DNA from: an uncultured Ruminococcus sp.
Lineage (GTDB): Bacteria; Bacillota; Clostridia; Oscillospirales; Acutalibacteraceae
Length of the DNA stretch: 58,910 nt
Assembly (NCBI GenBank): GCA_902799245.1
Contig: CADBZY010000013.1
Span: forward strand, 1-58,910
Direction of reading: 5' to 3'
The translations under genes and the position numbers were made by a program. Below the pieces are notes generated by a model. It worked only from the letters and a program-made list of their open reading frames with translations, had not been told where the DNA came from and did not search any database. Below, piece after piece: positions 9,047-17,739 of the stretch; the stretch's first letter is position 1, and the number at the start of each line of letters is the position of its first letter.

Positions 9047-10012
9047 ATGATTGCCGATTTCCTTCTCGTCGCCAATGACAACTATGTAAAGTACCTCGGA
9101 ATATGTACCTATTCCATCATGCACAATATGTGTCCCGCTGTGGAGAAGGTCAGAATCTTTGTTATGGATTGCGGAATTACCAAAGAAAACAAAGAGAAAC
9201 TCATCCGACAGGCGGCAAGATTTGACAACGCCGAATTCCGTTTTTTCAATATTGAGCAAAAACTCAATAATATTGTTCCGAAAGTTCCCAACAACTGGAA
9301 CCGCGCCATTTACGGCAGGCTGTTTCTCACCGAAGTCCTTAAGGAGTACGACATCAAAAGGCTGATTTACCTCGACTGCGATCTGCTGATGGAGCGTCCG
9401 GTTACGGAGCTTTTTACGCTTTCCCTCGACGGCAAATGCATCGCCGGTGTACCCGACACCGACGGCATTCACCGCCGGACAGCCCTTGGAATAAGCCCCG
9501 ACTGCACCTATATCAATTCCGGTGTGTTGGTCATCGACACGGAAAGATGGATGAAGCTTGACGTTTCCGCAAAAGTAATCGATTGCATCAACAGCTTTCC
9601 GGAAAAACTGGTTTATCCAGACCAGGACGCTATCAATCTGATTCTGAGTGATGAAATCAAGTTATTGGATCTTCCCTACAATATGCTGTGGATGATCTGC
9701 GAACGCGATATTGCAAAAATCCGGAATTATAGCGAAGATTTTTTTTATACCGACGAACAGTCCCATCGTGCGCTTTATCACGCAAATATTTATCATTTTG
9801 CCGGAAGGGACATGTGGGCTTATTACGGTTTAACCCCTGTACATGAAATCATATTCAAAAAATATCATAAACTCTGCGACTGGCGCAATGAAAAAAGATA
9901 TTTCGGCAGCCTTAAGAATTTCATGCTGTGGTTGATGGTCTCATGCAAGCGATTGCTTATCGGAGAATTCAGACTCACCCGCCAATATTTGAAGGAAGAT
10001 ATTGGCGGATAA
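9047..10012 (+). CDS. Family 8 glycosyltransferase
   Basis: The protein (321 residues from ATG 9047) opens with IADFLLVANDNYVKYLGICT, the nucleotide-sugar binding start of GT8 enzymes. It carries the DxD metal motif in LIYLDCDLLME and the YINSGVLVIDTERW and YPDQDAINLI segments of the retaining GT-A fold. GT8 members transfer glucose or galactose onto LPS, glycogenin-like or wall glycan acceptors; the acceptor is not evident. I prefer ATG 9047 over ATG 9011 because TAAGGGTG lies before it and the predicted transcription start is at about 9001; 9011 would add 12 residues unlike the family. It stands alone and ends at a strong terminator. Confidence 0.88.
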   Translation: MIADFLLVANDNYVKYLGICTYSIMHNMCPAVEKVRIFVMDCGITKENKEKLIRQAARFDNAEFRFFNIEQKLNNIVPKVPNNWNRAIYGRLFLTEVLKEYDIKRLIYLDCDLLMERPVTELFTLSLDGKCIAGVPDTDGIHRRTALGISPDCTYINSGVLVIDTERWMKLDVSAKVIDCINSFPEKLVYPDQDAINLILSDEIKLLDLPYNMLWMICERDIAKIRNYSEDFFYTDEQSHRALYHANIYHFAGRDMWAYYGLTPVHEIIFKKYHKLCDWRNEKRYFGSLKNFMLWLMVSCKRLLIGEFRLTRQYLKEDIGG

Positions 10013-10020
10013 TACAAAAA

Positions 10021-10064
10021 AACCGTTCCGTCGTATCGAAGCAGATACGAGGAACGGTTTTTTT
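10021..10064 (+). terminator. Intrinsic terminator after the glycosyltransferase
   Basis: The near-perfect stem AACCGTTCC-TCGTATC / GATACGA-GGAACGGTT is followed by TTTTTTT. It starts 8 bp after the stop codon. Flanking A-tracts could let it act in both directions and so also end the convergent DUF1508 gene. Confidence 0.85.
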
Positions 10065-10091
10065 ATGTGCTTATGCCGGATTGAAAAAAAA

Positions 10092-10460
10092 TCAGTCTTT
10101 CTTGACGACCTCTGCGTCAGGGGCGTTCTTCTTGACGCTCTCGATGCCGTTGAGACAGCCGCTCTTGGCCTTGTAGCCCTCGGAAACTGCGATAATCTCG
10201 CCGTTTCTTGCCTTCAGGCGGAAACGGTACTCGCCGGCTTTGTCTATATACATCTCAAATTTCGGGTGCTTCAGCTTGACAACTTCCTCAACGGTCTGAT
10301 CCTCAATCTCGCCGACGCAGTTGTTGCGAACGCTCTCGATACCCTTCATGCAGGCCGCTTCCGTTGTATAGACTTCGGAGGTCGCGATAACTTCGCCGTT
10401 TCCTGCTTTGAGATCGAACTTAATGCCTGTATTGGTGCGCTTTACTACGAATTTTCCCAT
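10092..10460 (-). CDS. DUF1508/YegP-type protein with two tandem repeats
   Basis: The 122-residue small protein contains two copies of the DUF1508 unit (about 1-55 and 62-115). Each has a FxxKxxNGExIAxSExYxxxxxCxxGIESV-like pattern: NGEVIATSEVYTTEAACMKG and NGEIIAVSEGYKAKSGCLNG. The family is small, often stress-associated and of unknown biochemical role; E. coli YegP is the best-known member. ATG 10460 is chosen because GAAAGGATG precedes it at proper spacing and the protein then begins at the domain; a longer reading from 10553 would start within the promoter. It is a single gene with a TTGACA-N17-TAAAAT promoter. Confidence 0.85.
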   Translation of the reverse strand: MGKFVVKRTNTGIKFDLKAGNGEVIATSEVYTTEAACMKGIESVRNNCVGEIEDQTVEEVVKLKHPKFEMYIDKAGEYRFRLKARNGEIIAVSEGYKAKSGCLNGIESVKKNAPDAEVVKKD

Positions 10461-10521
10461 GATGTAAACATCCTTTCGATTTATTTCTTTTAGTTGCATT
10501 GTTAAACAACTCCGCATATTC

Positions 10522-10550
10522 ATTTTAGCACGATTTTGCTTTATTGTCAA
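10522..10550 (-). promoter_or_regulatory. Sigma-70-type promoter for the DUF1508 gene
   Basis: On the minus strand TTGACA (10545-10550) and TAAAAT (10522-10527) are separated by 17 bp, about 60 bp upstream of the ATG. Confidence 0.7.
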
Positions 10551-10627
10551 CAAAAATAATAAATATTCATACGGTTAAATGGCGAATATTCATAATTTAT
10601 TTAATTTTCTGATAGCTTAATTAATCC

Positions 10628-13600
10628 CTATCCCACAATAAGGGTCACTTCCGCAGAATAGGTATTCAGCCGGCTGCCGCTGTCATCCGTGACAATGCAC
10701 ATCACGCGCATTCCGTTCCAGCTCTCATTAGTGGTGGCGGAGGTGGTGGCGGTTGTGTGTCCTTCCCACCTGACCCAGTTGAGGGAACCGACCTTTCTGT
10801 AATACCACTGGTAGCGCAGTCCGCTGCCGCTTGCCTTCACGGTGAATGTCACCGTGTCGCCTACCCCTGAAATTACCGACTGCGGCTGCTGCGTGATCGC
10901 AAAAACGCTTTCGATGGTCACAGTCGCGGCTTCACTGTTTCTTGAATTACCGCTGCTGTCGGTGACGGTACATCTGACCTGCATTCCGTTCCAGCTCTCG
11001 TTGGCGGTCGCCGACGTGGCGGCGGTTGTGTGACCCGCCCACTTCGTCCAGTCGGCTGCGCCTGACTTGCGGAAATACCACTGGTAGCGCAGTCCGCTGC
11101 CGCTTGCCTTTACGTTGAATGTCACCGTATCACCGGAATTTGCTTTGACAGACTGCGGATGCTGCGTTATGGCAAGGGGAATATCCATTGTCACCGTCGC
11201 GGCTTTGGAATCAGCCGTGCTGCCGCTGCTGTCCGTGACGGTACATCTGACCTGCATTCCGTTCCAGCTATCGTTGGCGGTCGCCGATGTGGTCGCCGTC
11301 GTGTGTCCTGTCCATTTCGTCCAGTCGGCTGCGCCCGACTTGCGGAAATACCACTGGTAACGCAGACCGACGCCGCTCGCCTTCACGGTGAATGTCACCG
11401 TGTCGCCTGCCTTTGCCTTGACAGACTGCGGCTGCTGCGTTATGGCAAGGGGAATATCCATTGTCACCGTCGCGGCTTTAGAATCAGCCGTGCTGCCGCT
11501 GCTGTCCGTGACGGTACATCTGACCTGCATTCCGTTCCAGCTATCGTTGGCGGTCGCCGATGTGGTTGCTGTCGTGTGTCCTGTCCATTTCGTCCAGTCG
11601 GCTGCGCCCGACTTGCGGAAATACCACTGGTAACGCAGACCGACGCCGGTCGCCTTCACGGTGAATGTCACCGTGTCGCCAGCCTTTGCCTTGACAGACT
11701 GCGGATGCTGCGTTATTGCGAGGGGAATATGAATTGTCACTGTCGCGGAACCGGAATTGAGCTTGCTTCCGTTGACGTCGGTAACGGCACACATGACCTT
11801 CATTCCGTTCCAGCTTGCGTCCGCTGTCCCTGACGTGGTCGCGGTGGTGTGGCCTGCCCACTTCGTCCAGCTGGAGTCTCCGCTCTTCCTGTAATACCAC
11901 TGGTAGTTCAGTCCGTTACCCTTGGCCTTGACGGTGAAGTTCACCGTATCGCCGACCGACGCAGAAACAGACTGCGGATTCCGCGTTATTTCAAGAGGAA
12001 TGTCGATTGTCACCGTCGCGGCTTTTGATTCCGCTGTGCTTCCATTGCTGTCGGTAACTGTGCATCTGACCTGCATTCCGTTCCAGCTCTCGTTGGCCAT
12101 TGCGGAGGTAGTCGAAGTCGTATGTCCTTCCCACTTCGTCCATTCCGAAGCGCCCGTCTTCCGGAAATACCACTGGTAGCGCAGGTCTTTTCCTGTGGCT
12201 GTAACGCTGAATGCAGCAATCTCGCCCGCTGAAACGGTGACAGACTGCGGGTGCTGCGTTATATCGAGGGGAACATCAATTGTCACCGTCGCTGTCTCAG
12301 AATTGACGATTTTTCCGCTGCTGTCGGACACAAGGCACATGACCTGCATTCCGTCCCATGTGGCGTTGGCTATCGCCTCGGTAGCGGCGGTTGTGTGACC
12401 CGTCCATTTTGTCCAGCTTGCACCGACTTTCTTATAATACCACTGGTAGCTCAGTTCGCTGCCGGTTGCCACGACGCTGAATTCGACAATTTCTCCATCT
12501 TCCGCCGTAACCGACCCCGGCTGCTGCGTTATGGCAAGGGGAATATTGATTGTCACGGTTGCATTCGCGGAAGTCTCCATATTGCCGCTGCTGTCAGATA
12601 CAATGCACATGACCTGCATTCCGTTCCAGCCCAGATCTGCTTTTCCGGAGATGGATGCCGATGTCTTGCCTTCCCACTTTGTCCAGCTTGAACCGGCCTT
12701 CCTGAAATACCACTGGTAGCTCAGTTCGCTGCCGCTTGATTGAACGGTGAAATTCACCGTGTCGCCGACATTGGCCGTAACGGACTGCGGCTGCTGCGTG
12801 ATTTCAAAAGGAATGCTCAATGTCACGGTTGCAGGTTCGGAATCCCTCTTGTTGCCTTTGCTGTCTGTGACAGTGCACCTGACCTGCATTCCGTTCCAGG
12901 TGGAATTGGCAAGTGCTGTCATCGAGGCTTCGGTATGATCCGACCACAGTTTCCATTCTGATGTACCTGCCTTCATAAAATACCACTGGTAGCTCAGTTC
13001 GTTGCCCTTCGCTTCCACTGTGAAGGTGACAATTTCACCCGCCGCAGTTGACACAGACTGCGGGTGCTTCGTAATTTCAATGGGAATATTGATGGTAACG
13101 GTCACGGCTTTGGAATTCACTGTGTTGCCGCTGCTGTCAGTGACGGTACACCTGACCTGCATTCCGTTCCAGCTCTCATTTGACTTGACCAGTATGGAGG
13201 CGGCTGTCTGACCTTCCCACAGGGTCCAGCCGTCAGCGCCCACCTTCTTGTGGTACCACTGGTAGCGCGGCTCGAAACCGGCAGCCCTGACGCTGAAATT
13301 CACTTTTTCGCCGATCTCTGCCGTAACAGACTGCGGCTGACGCGTTATTCTCAGATTACCTTCGTAAAGCTCCTTCTCGATAGCGTTCCATGTCTGTTTG
13401 CCGCATATGCCGTCGGCGGTAAGTCCGTGCTCGCTCTGGAATCGCTTGACCACGCCGGACGTCATGGGGCCGTAGCAGCCGTCTGCTTCGAGATTGTAAC
13501 CCAGGCAGTAAAGACAAAGCTGCATATAAAGCACATCGGAACCGATGATGTAGTCATCCTCCACCTTCATTGCGCGGCTGTATGAAACCCTGTAGTCGGC

Positions 13601-14170
13601 AGGCTCCATGTCGTATTCTTCCTTTACGGTCTTGCCGCCGAATATCTCATACTTTTTCCAATAGACGCTTCTGGCCGTTTCTCCTCTTCTGTCAGCCTTT
13701 ACCTCCCTGTTGGCGGGTATCTCATAATAATAGCACCAGTGATAACCCGCCTGATACGCGCCGTCGGCGGTGTTCTCCACATTTTTTATGTAATCATAGA
13801 CACTGCTGTAGCTTTTTTTCAGCTCATACTCTAAATATTTCATCTGACCATCGATGGTCATGTAATCCAAGCCGTTGCTCTCGCAGTAGCTGATCAGATT
13901 TGCCTTGCGCCCTGCGTGCCACTGGAAAAGACCGAAGCTCGTCCCGGCGTCGCCGTCGCCCAGGGGGTTGAAGTTGGATTCCGCCTTAACATTGGCAAGC
14001 AGACCGCACGCTGCCGCGGTATTCAGCCCCATCTTGTCGACAAGATAATTATAAACCCGAATCTCATTCGAGAGCGAGCTGGCGGCATTTACCATGTACC
14101 CTGGAATCATTGTAAATATGATCATCAATGCCGTCAGAGTTGCAAGCGCTCTTTTGAATTGTTTCTTCAT
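10628..14170 (-). CDS. Secreted lysozyme-type protein: phage-tail lysozyme domain, PG-binding domain, ten Ig-like repeats
   Basis: The 1180-residue exported protein has a signal peptide (about 1-29, cleavage after VNA). A phage-tail-type lysozyme domain (about 33-175) carries a candidate catalytic Glu in ANVKAESNFNP and the FGLFQWHAGRK segment. A peptidoglycan-binding domain (about 210-270, ADGCYGPMTSGVVKRFQ) is followed by ten Ig-like repeats of about 91 residues (about 275-1178). Each repeat opens ITQxPQSV, has YQWYxRK in the middle and WNGMQVRCTVTD near the end. It probably cleaves or binds peptidoglycan at the surface, with the repeats forming a stalk or adhesive arm. Repeats 7-9 are nearly identical in DNA and protein. 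There is no sortase motif or S-layer domain. A TTGATA-N18-TATAAT promoter precedes it. The 484-codon paralogue lies directly upstream. Confidence 0.88.
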   Translation of the reverse strand: MKKQFKRALATLTALMIIFTMIPGYMVNAASSLSNEIRVYNYLVDKMGLNTAAACGLLANVKAESNFNPLGDGDAGTSFGLFQWHAGRKANLISYCESNGLDYMTIDGQMKYLEYELKKSYSSVYDYIKNVENTADGAYQAGYHWCYYYEIPANREVKADRRGETARSVYWKKYEIFGGKTVKEEYDMEPADYRVSYSRAMKVEDDYIIGSDVLYMQLCLYCLGYNLEADGCYGPMTSGVVKRFQSEHGLTADGICGKQTWNAIEKELYEGNLRITRQPQSVTAEIGEKVNFSVRAAGFEPRYQWYHKKVGADGWTLWEGQTAASILVKSNESWNGMQVRCTVTDSSGNTVNSKAVTVTINIPIEITKHPQSVSTAAGEIVTFTVEAKGNELSYQWYFMKAGTSEWKLWSDHTEASMTALANSTWNGMQVRCTVTDSKGNKRDSEPATVTLSIPFEITQQPQSVTANVGDTVNFTVQSSGSELSYQWYFRKAGSSWTKWEGKTSASISGKADLGWNGMQVMCIVSDSSGNMETSANATVTINIPLAITQQPGSVTAEDGEIVEFSVVATGSELSYQWYYKKVGASWTKWTGHTTAATEAIANATWDGMQVMCLVSDSSGKIVNSETATVTIDVPLDITQHPQSVTVSAGEIAAFSVTATGKDLRYQWYFRKTGASEWTKWEGHTTSTTSAMANESWNGMQVRCTVTDSNGSTAESKAATVTIDIPLEITRNPQSVSASVGDTVNFTVKAKGNGLNYQWYYRKSGDSSWTKWAGHTTATTSGTADASWNGMKVMCAVTDVNGSKLNSGSATVTIHIPLAITQHPQSVKAKAGDTVTFTVKATGVGLRYQWYFRKSGAADWTKWTGHTTATTSATANDSWNGMQVRCTVTDSSGSTADSKAATVTMDIPLAITQQPQSVKAKAGDTVTFTVKASGVGLRYQWYFRKSGAADWTKWTGHTTATTSATANDSWNGMQVRCTVTDSSGSTADSKAATVTMDIPLAITQHPQSVKANSGDTVTFNVKASGSGLRYQWYFRKSGAADWTKWAGHTTAATSATANESWNGMQVRCTVTDSSGNSRNSEAATVTIESVFAITQQPQSVISGVGDTVTFTVKASGSGLRYQWYYRKVGSLNWVRWEGHTTATTSATTNESWNGMRVMCIVTDDSGSRLNTYSAEVTLIVG
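10629..13350 (-). repeat. Tandem 273-bp repeats encoding Ig-like domains (10 units)
   Basis: Ten in-frame units of about 273 bp make up the C-terminal three quarters of the lysozyme-type gene. The units around 11040-11710 are almost identical in DNA, which indicates recent unequal crossing-over or gene conversion; outer units are more diverged. Copy number is likely to vary between strains and may be collapsed in short-read assemblies. Confidence 0.9.
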
Positions 14171-14223
14171 CCCGATACCTCCGTCTATGTTAAAGAAAGA
14201 AAACGCAAAAATGCCATAGCTGC

Positions 14224-14253
14224 ATTATACCATATTCGGGAGTGTTTTATCAA
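14224..14253 (-). promoter_or_regulatory. Promoter for the ten-repeat lysozyme-type gene
   Basis: On the minus strand TTGATA (14248-14253) and TATAAT (14224-14229) are separated by 18 bp, about 55 bp before the ATG. Confidence 0.65.
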
Positions 14254-14335
14254 TACCGTTTAAAATTTTACCGTTTATTTACAATAAAATGGATAATATG
14301 AATATTTATTCAGGTTATTTTTTGAAAAAACAGCC

Positions 14336-14377
14336 AAAAAAGAGCCGAAGTCCGGAATTTCTCCGCGCTTCGGCTCT
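14336..14377 (-). terminator. Intrinsic terminator after the two-repeat lysozyme-type gene
   Basis: The 10-bp stem AGAGCCGAAG/CTTCGGCTCT has a 17-nt loop and is followed on the minus strand by TTTTTT. Confidence 0.85.
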
Positions 14378-14406
14378 GTATTGTGATGATGTATTTGTGT
14401 AAATAA

Positions 14407-15807
14407 TTATCCGACTGCGACCTGATCGCCGACAAGCGTGATCTTGGCAGCCTTTGAAGTGACTTTGCTGCCGCTGCCGTCTGTGACGACGCATCTCACC
14501 TGCATTCCGTCCCAGCTGGTGTTGGAGATGGCAGAAGTGGAAGCGGTGTCGTGGCCCGGCCACTTTGCCCATGAGTCAGTGCCTGCCTTCTTGACATACC
14601 ACTGGTAGCTCAGATTCTTTCCTGTTGCCTTTACAGAGAACTTGACAGTATCAGCGCAGCTGATTGTCACTGACTTGGGCTGCTGTGTAATTTCGAGAGG
14701 ATCGCTGATCGTCACCTTGACCGCTTTGGAATTGACTGTTTTGCCGCTGCTGTCCTTGACAGTGCATCTGACCTGCATGCCGTTCCATGAATCATTGGCA
14801 GTTCCCTTTGCGGTAGCCGCATCATGACCCGGCCACTTGGTCCAGCTGGAAGCACCGGTCTTCTTGGTGTACCACTGATAGCTCAGACCCTTGCCGCTTG
14901 CCTTGACTGTGAATGTCACAGACTTGCCCGCTGCGGTTGTCACTGCCTGGGGCTGCTGTGTGATTTTAAGCTCTGCTGCCGATGCTGCGCTGACAGCAGA
15001 AACCTTCTTCTCGATCGCCTTCCATGTGGCTTCGCTGATCTTGCCGTCTACTTTCAGACCGTTTGCCTTCTGGAACTGCTTGACAACGGATGCTGTGCCT
15101 TTGCCATAATAGCCGTCTGTATCAATCTTGTAGCCCAGCTTCTTGAGGCACTGCTGCATATACTTGACGTCTGCGCCGTTCATGCAGTTTGACTTGACTT
15201 CCAGCTTACGCTTGTAAGCTACCTTTGATGAAGAGGTGGATGTGGTTACCTTCTCTGTTGTGGAGATCTGCTTGCCGTTATACTTGCTGTACTTCTTCCA
15301 GTATGTGTCACGGGCAAGATTGCCTCTGTTGACCGACTTGACAGCTCTGTTTGCGGGAATCTCGTAATTGTAGCAGAAATAATAACCAGCCTTGTACGCG
15401 CCGCTTGCGGAATTGTCAACTGACTTGAGATAATCGTAAACCTTCTTGTAGGATTTTTTCAGCTCATACTGGAAGTAGCTGAGCTGACCCTCGACGGTTT
15501 TGTAATTCAGCTTCTTTTCTTTGCAGTAATTGATAAGCCTTGTCTTGCGGCCTGCGTGCCACTGGAAGAGACCGTAACTTGTATTGCTGTCGCCGGTCTC
15601 CGAAATATTGAATCCGGATTCATGCTTTATATTAGCCATAAGACCGCATGTCGCTGCCGTATTGAAGCCGAGCTTGCCAACCAGGTAATTGTAAACCTGA
15701 ATCTCGGTTGTCTGAGCGCTCGCAGCGTTTACCTGCATCTGCGGAACCAGTGCTGCTGCGAAAAGCACAACTAAAAGCGCTGCTGTTAAACGTTTTATAC
15801 TGACCAT
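14407..15807 (-). CDS. Secreted lysozyme-type protein: phage-tail lysozyme domain, PG-binding domain, two Ig-like repeats
   Basis: The 466-residue paralogue of the neighbouring 1180-residue protein has the same order: signal peptide (about 1-29, VNA|AS), lysozyme domain with candidate Glu in ANIKHESGFN and FGLFQWHAGRK, PG-binding domain (DTDGYYGKGTASVVKQFQ) and two Ig-like repeats with YQWYTKK/YQWYVKK and WNGMQVRC-type motifs. The linker after the lysozyme domain is Thr/Ser-rich. ATG 15807 is chosen because GGAGG lies 9 nt before it; a longer reading from 15858 lacks a ribosome binding site and delays the signal peptide. It has its own promoter and terminator. It probably remodels peptidoglycan, and the pair arose by duplication followed by repeat expansion in the other copy. 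Confidence 0.88.
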   Translation of the reverse strand: MVSIKRLTAALLVVLFAAALVPQMQVNAASAQTTEIQVYNYLVGKLGFNTAATCGLMANIKHESGFNISETGDSNTSYGLFQWHAGRKTRLINYCKEKKLNYKTVEGQLSYFQYELKKSYKKVYDYLKSVDNSASGAYKAGYYFCYNYEIPANRAVKSVNRGNLARDTYWKKYSKYNGKQISTTEKVTTSTSSSKVAYKRKLEVKSNCMNGADVKYMQQCLKKLGYKIDTDGYYGKGTASVVKQFQKANGLKVDGKISEATWKAIEKKVSAVSAASAAELKITQQPQAVTTAAGKSVTFTVKASGKGLSYQWYTKKTGASSWTKWPGHDAATAKGTANDSWNGMQVRCTVKDSSGKTVNSKAVKVTISDPLEITQQPKSVTISCADTVKFSVKATGKNLSYQWYVKKAGTDSWAKWPGHDTASTSAISNTSWDGMQVRCVVTDGSGSKVTSKAAKITLVGDQVAVG

Positions 15808-15862
15808 TCGAATCATTCCTCCGTGTTGTATTTTGTCTGATTCCTTTTCAAACGACACGTGG

Positions 15863-15892
15863 ATTATAACATAGTTGAAACCTATTTGTCAA
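15863..15892 (-). promoter_or_regulatory. Promoter for the two-repeat lysozyme-type gene
   Basis: On the minus strand TTGACA (15887-15892) and TATAAT (15863-15868) are separated by 18 bp, about 55 bp upstream of the chosen start. Confidence 0.7.
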
Positions 15893-16009
15893 TATTTGTA
15901 ACTAATTATAATACTTTATTTACCGTTAATTAATATATCATTCACAATTGATTGTATTATCGTTAATTTGTTCAATCTATCTTTGGCTTTATTGTTTATT
16001 TTAACGTAC

Positions 16010-16045
16010 AAAAAACGGGTAAGCATTGTAATCCAATGCTTACCC
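16010..16045 (-). terminator. Intrinsic terminator after the pyridoxamine kinase gene
   Basis: The 12-bp perfect stem GGGTAAGCATTG/CAATGCTTACCC is followed on the minus strand by GTTTTTTG. Confidence 0.9.
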
Positions 16046-16064
16046 AGTGTCATTTTTGTAACAT

Positions 16065-16886
16065 TTACTTGGTAAGAATATGAAGAACTTTCTCAAAATT
16101 CACGCCTGTTCTGCGGTCTTCTGAGTCGCTGACCGTCATTTTTATGCTCTCGCAGGTAAAGCAGATGGCACATTCCACCGCCTCGGAAAGCGACTTTCCG
16201 CAGGCAAGCGCACCGACGCAGACCGAAGCGAATATATCGCCCGTTCCGTGGAAGCTGCCTTCCACTTTTTCTCCCATGCACAGAAAGTATTCGCCGCTGC
16301 CGCTGTCGTAGGCTGCCGAGCCGAGTCTGCCCGGCTCCATGCTCACGCCTGTCAGAATGGCTTTGGAAGCTCCCAGTCCGGTCAGTTCTCTGAGAATCGC
16401 CTTTAGATCGTCCTTGGTGTAGGTGTCCCCTATGTATTCCCTGCCCAGCAGAAGACAGGCCTCCGTGAGATTGGGCACGATAATGTCGCCCTTGCCGCAG
16501 AAACGCGCCATCCGGCTGACATATCCCGGGGTAAAGCCCGAATACAGCTTCCCGTGGTCGCCCATGACCGGGTCGATAAATACAAACCCGTCCCCCCGGA
16601 ACTCGTCGATGAAGTCGGAAATAATGTCAAGCTGCCGCAGAGAGCCTAAATACCCCGTGTAGATACCGTCAAACCCCGCGCCGATTTTCCTCCAGTGATC
16701 CGCAATGCCGGACAGACTGTCCGTAAGGTCGCGGATATACGGCTCCGGGTAGAGCGTATGCGACGACAGCAGCGCTGTCGGCAAAGGACACGCTTCTACA
16801 CCCATGGCGGAAATGATAGGCAGCGCAACGGTCAGCGAACACCTGCCGATACAGGAAATATCCTGAACTGTAACGATCTTCTTCAC
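16065..16886 (-). CDS. pdxY: Pyridoxamine/pyridoxal kinase (PdxY type)
   Basis: This 273-residue ribokinase-fold kinase phosphorylates pyridoxal, pyridoxamine or pyridoxine in vitamin B6 salvage. The N-terminus VQDISCIGRCSLTVALPIIS matches the B6-kinase substrate region. DPVMGDHGKLYSG is the family signature around the metal and phosphate site, and the HGTGDIFASV motif near the C-terminus holds the catalytic Asp of the GTGD anion hole. It starts 11 bp after the ECF S-component gene, so the pair is an operon coding for uptake and trapping of the vitamin. It is divergent from a MocR/PdxR regulator, which strengthens the B6 assignment. Confidence 0.9.
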   Translation of the reverse strand: MKKIVTVQDISCIGRCSLTVALPIISAMGVEACPLPTALLSSHTLYPEPYIRDLTDSLSGIADHWRKIGAGFDGIYTGYLGSLRQLDIISDFIDEFRGDGFVFIDPVMGDHGKLYSGFTPGYVSRMARFCGKGDIIVPNLTEACLLLGREYIGDTYTKDDLKAILRELTGLGASKAILTGVSMEPGRLGSAAYDSGSGEYFLCMGEKVEGSFHGTGDIFASVCVGALACGKSLSEAVECAICFTCESIKMTVSDSEDRRTGVNFEKVLHILTK

Positions 16887-16897
16887 AAAATCATTCC

Positions 16898-17551
16898 TTA
16901 CTGCTTTTTGCTCTTTGCTTTGAATCCTATATTATAGTCGAAAAGTCCGGTTCTGATCATGGCCGGCCGGAGCGCCGCGTACAGCGCAACGGCAATGATC
17001 ACGGACAGAATCGCATTGACAAAGGTGGTAAGGCTCTGGAGCTTTGCCAGAATCGCAGAGGCCTCCGCGTCAACCCCTAAGATGTACCTCTTGTAAAAAT
17101 AGGAAACCACCGGCTCGGCAATCACATTGAACATCATTCCCGCGGAGGAGCCGAGCACCGTCCACAGAAAGACATGTTTCGGCTGCTGCAAGCGTCCTTC
17201 GGGCGTGCGAAGTGAAATCTTGCCTATTTTGTGTGCCACCAGACCCGTAAACACACCGATCAGCAGCTTGAGCACAAAGGTCTTGGGTGCGGATGTAATG
17301 TAGACCGGGTCTAAAAGATCGCCGATCGTCATTCCTATCGCACCCGCGATGCCTCCCGGAAGCCCTCCGAAGAGCAGCGCCGCCAGCACGCAGAAGGTAT
17401 TTCCTAAATGGAAGGATGTATAATCTCCTCCTGCGGGTATCTTGAACTGGATAAACGTAAAGGCAAGATAGCTCAAAGCCGCCATGATGCCAACCTTGGC
17501 TATCATCAGAGCCGGATTCTTTTTGTCATTTGGATTAATCATAAAATTCAT
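16898..17551 (-). CDS. ECF transporter S component, probably for vitamin B6 (PdxU-like)
   Basis: The 217-residue membrane protein has about six hydrophobic segments and the ECF S-component pattern: N-terminal KVGIMAALSYLAF helix, FHLGNTFCVLAALLFGGLPG loop and helix, GMTIGDLLDP. S components bind a vitamin and dock to a shared energy module (EcfT-EcfA-EcfA'), which is not in this window. The substrate is inferred from context: co-transcribed with a B6 kinase and divergent from a PdxR-type regulator. The start may be ATG 17551 or, better spaced from AAAGGAG, ATG 17542 three codons later. Other vitamins cannot be excluded from sequence alone. Confidence 0.82.
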   Translation of the reverse strand: MNFMINPNDKKNPALMIAKVGIMAALSYLAFTFIQFKIPAGGDYTSFHLGNTFCVLAALLFGGLPGGIAGAIGMTIGDLLDPVYITSAPKTFVLKLLIGVFTGLVAHKIGKISLRTPEGRLQQPKHVFLWTVLGSSAGMMFNVIAEPVVSYFYKRYILGVDAEASAILAKLQSLTTFVNAILSVIIAVALYAALRPAMIRTGLFDYNIGFKAKSKKQ

Positions 17552-17607
17552 TCTCCTTTATTGCGTTAAAATATAGCTTATTGGTAGGCTTTGCTTTTAT
17601 AAATATA

Positions 17608-17635
17608 TTGACTTTCAACGTTGAACTGCTATAAT
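17608..17635 (+). promoter_or_regulatory. Promoter for the MocR/PdxR gene with a palindrome in its spacer
   Basis: TTGACT (17608-17613) and TATAAT (17630-17635) have a 16-bp spacer. The spacer contains the perfect 12-bp palindrome TTCAACGTTGAA (17614-17625). A repressor bound there would block RNA polymerase, so it is a candidate operator for the regulator encoded downstream. Confidence 0.6.
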
Positions 17636-17655
17636 AATACATCATAACTGTGCAT

Positions 17656-17685
17656 TTGAAAATATACAATTTTAACTATTTTCAA
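17656..17685. promoter_or_regulatory. Inverted repeat in the divergent B6 intergenic region (candidate operator)
   Basis: The 9-bp perfect arms TTGAAAATA (17656-17664) and TATTTTCAA (17677-17685) are separated by 12 bp, between the predicted promoter and the regulator gene. It could be a second regulator-binding site or a leader hairpin. Confidence 0.4.
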
Positions 17686-17739
17686 TATGACAGTTTTTTC
17701 AATCTTATCTTGCAATATTCATGTAGGAGATGACTATCC

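Noticed and set aside
10629-13350. Regular repeats that could be a CRISPR array or satellite
   Set aside because: The unit is about 273 bp, in frame, and encodes Ig-like domains; there are no short repeats with unique spacers.
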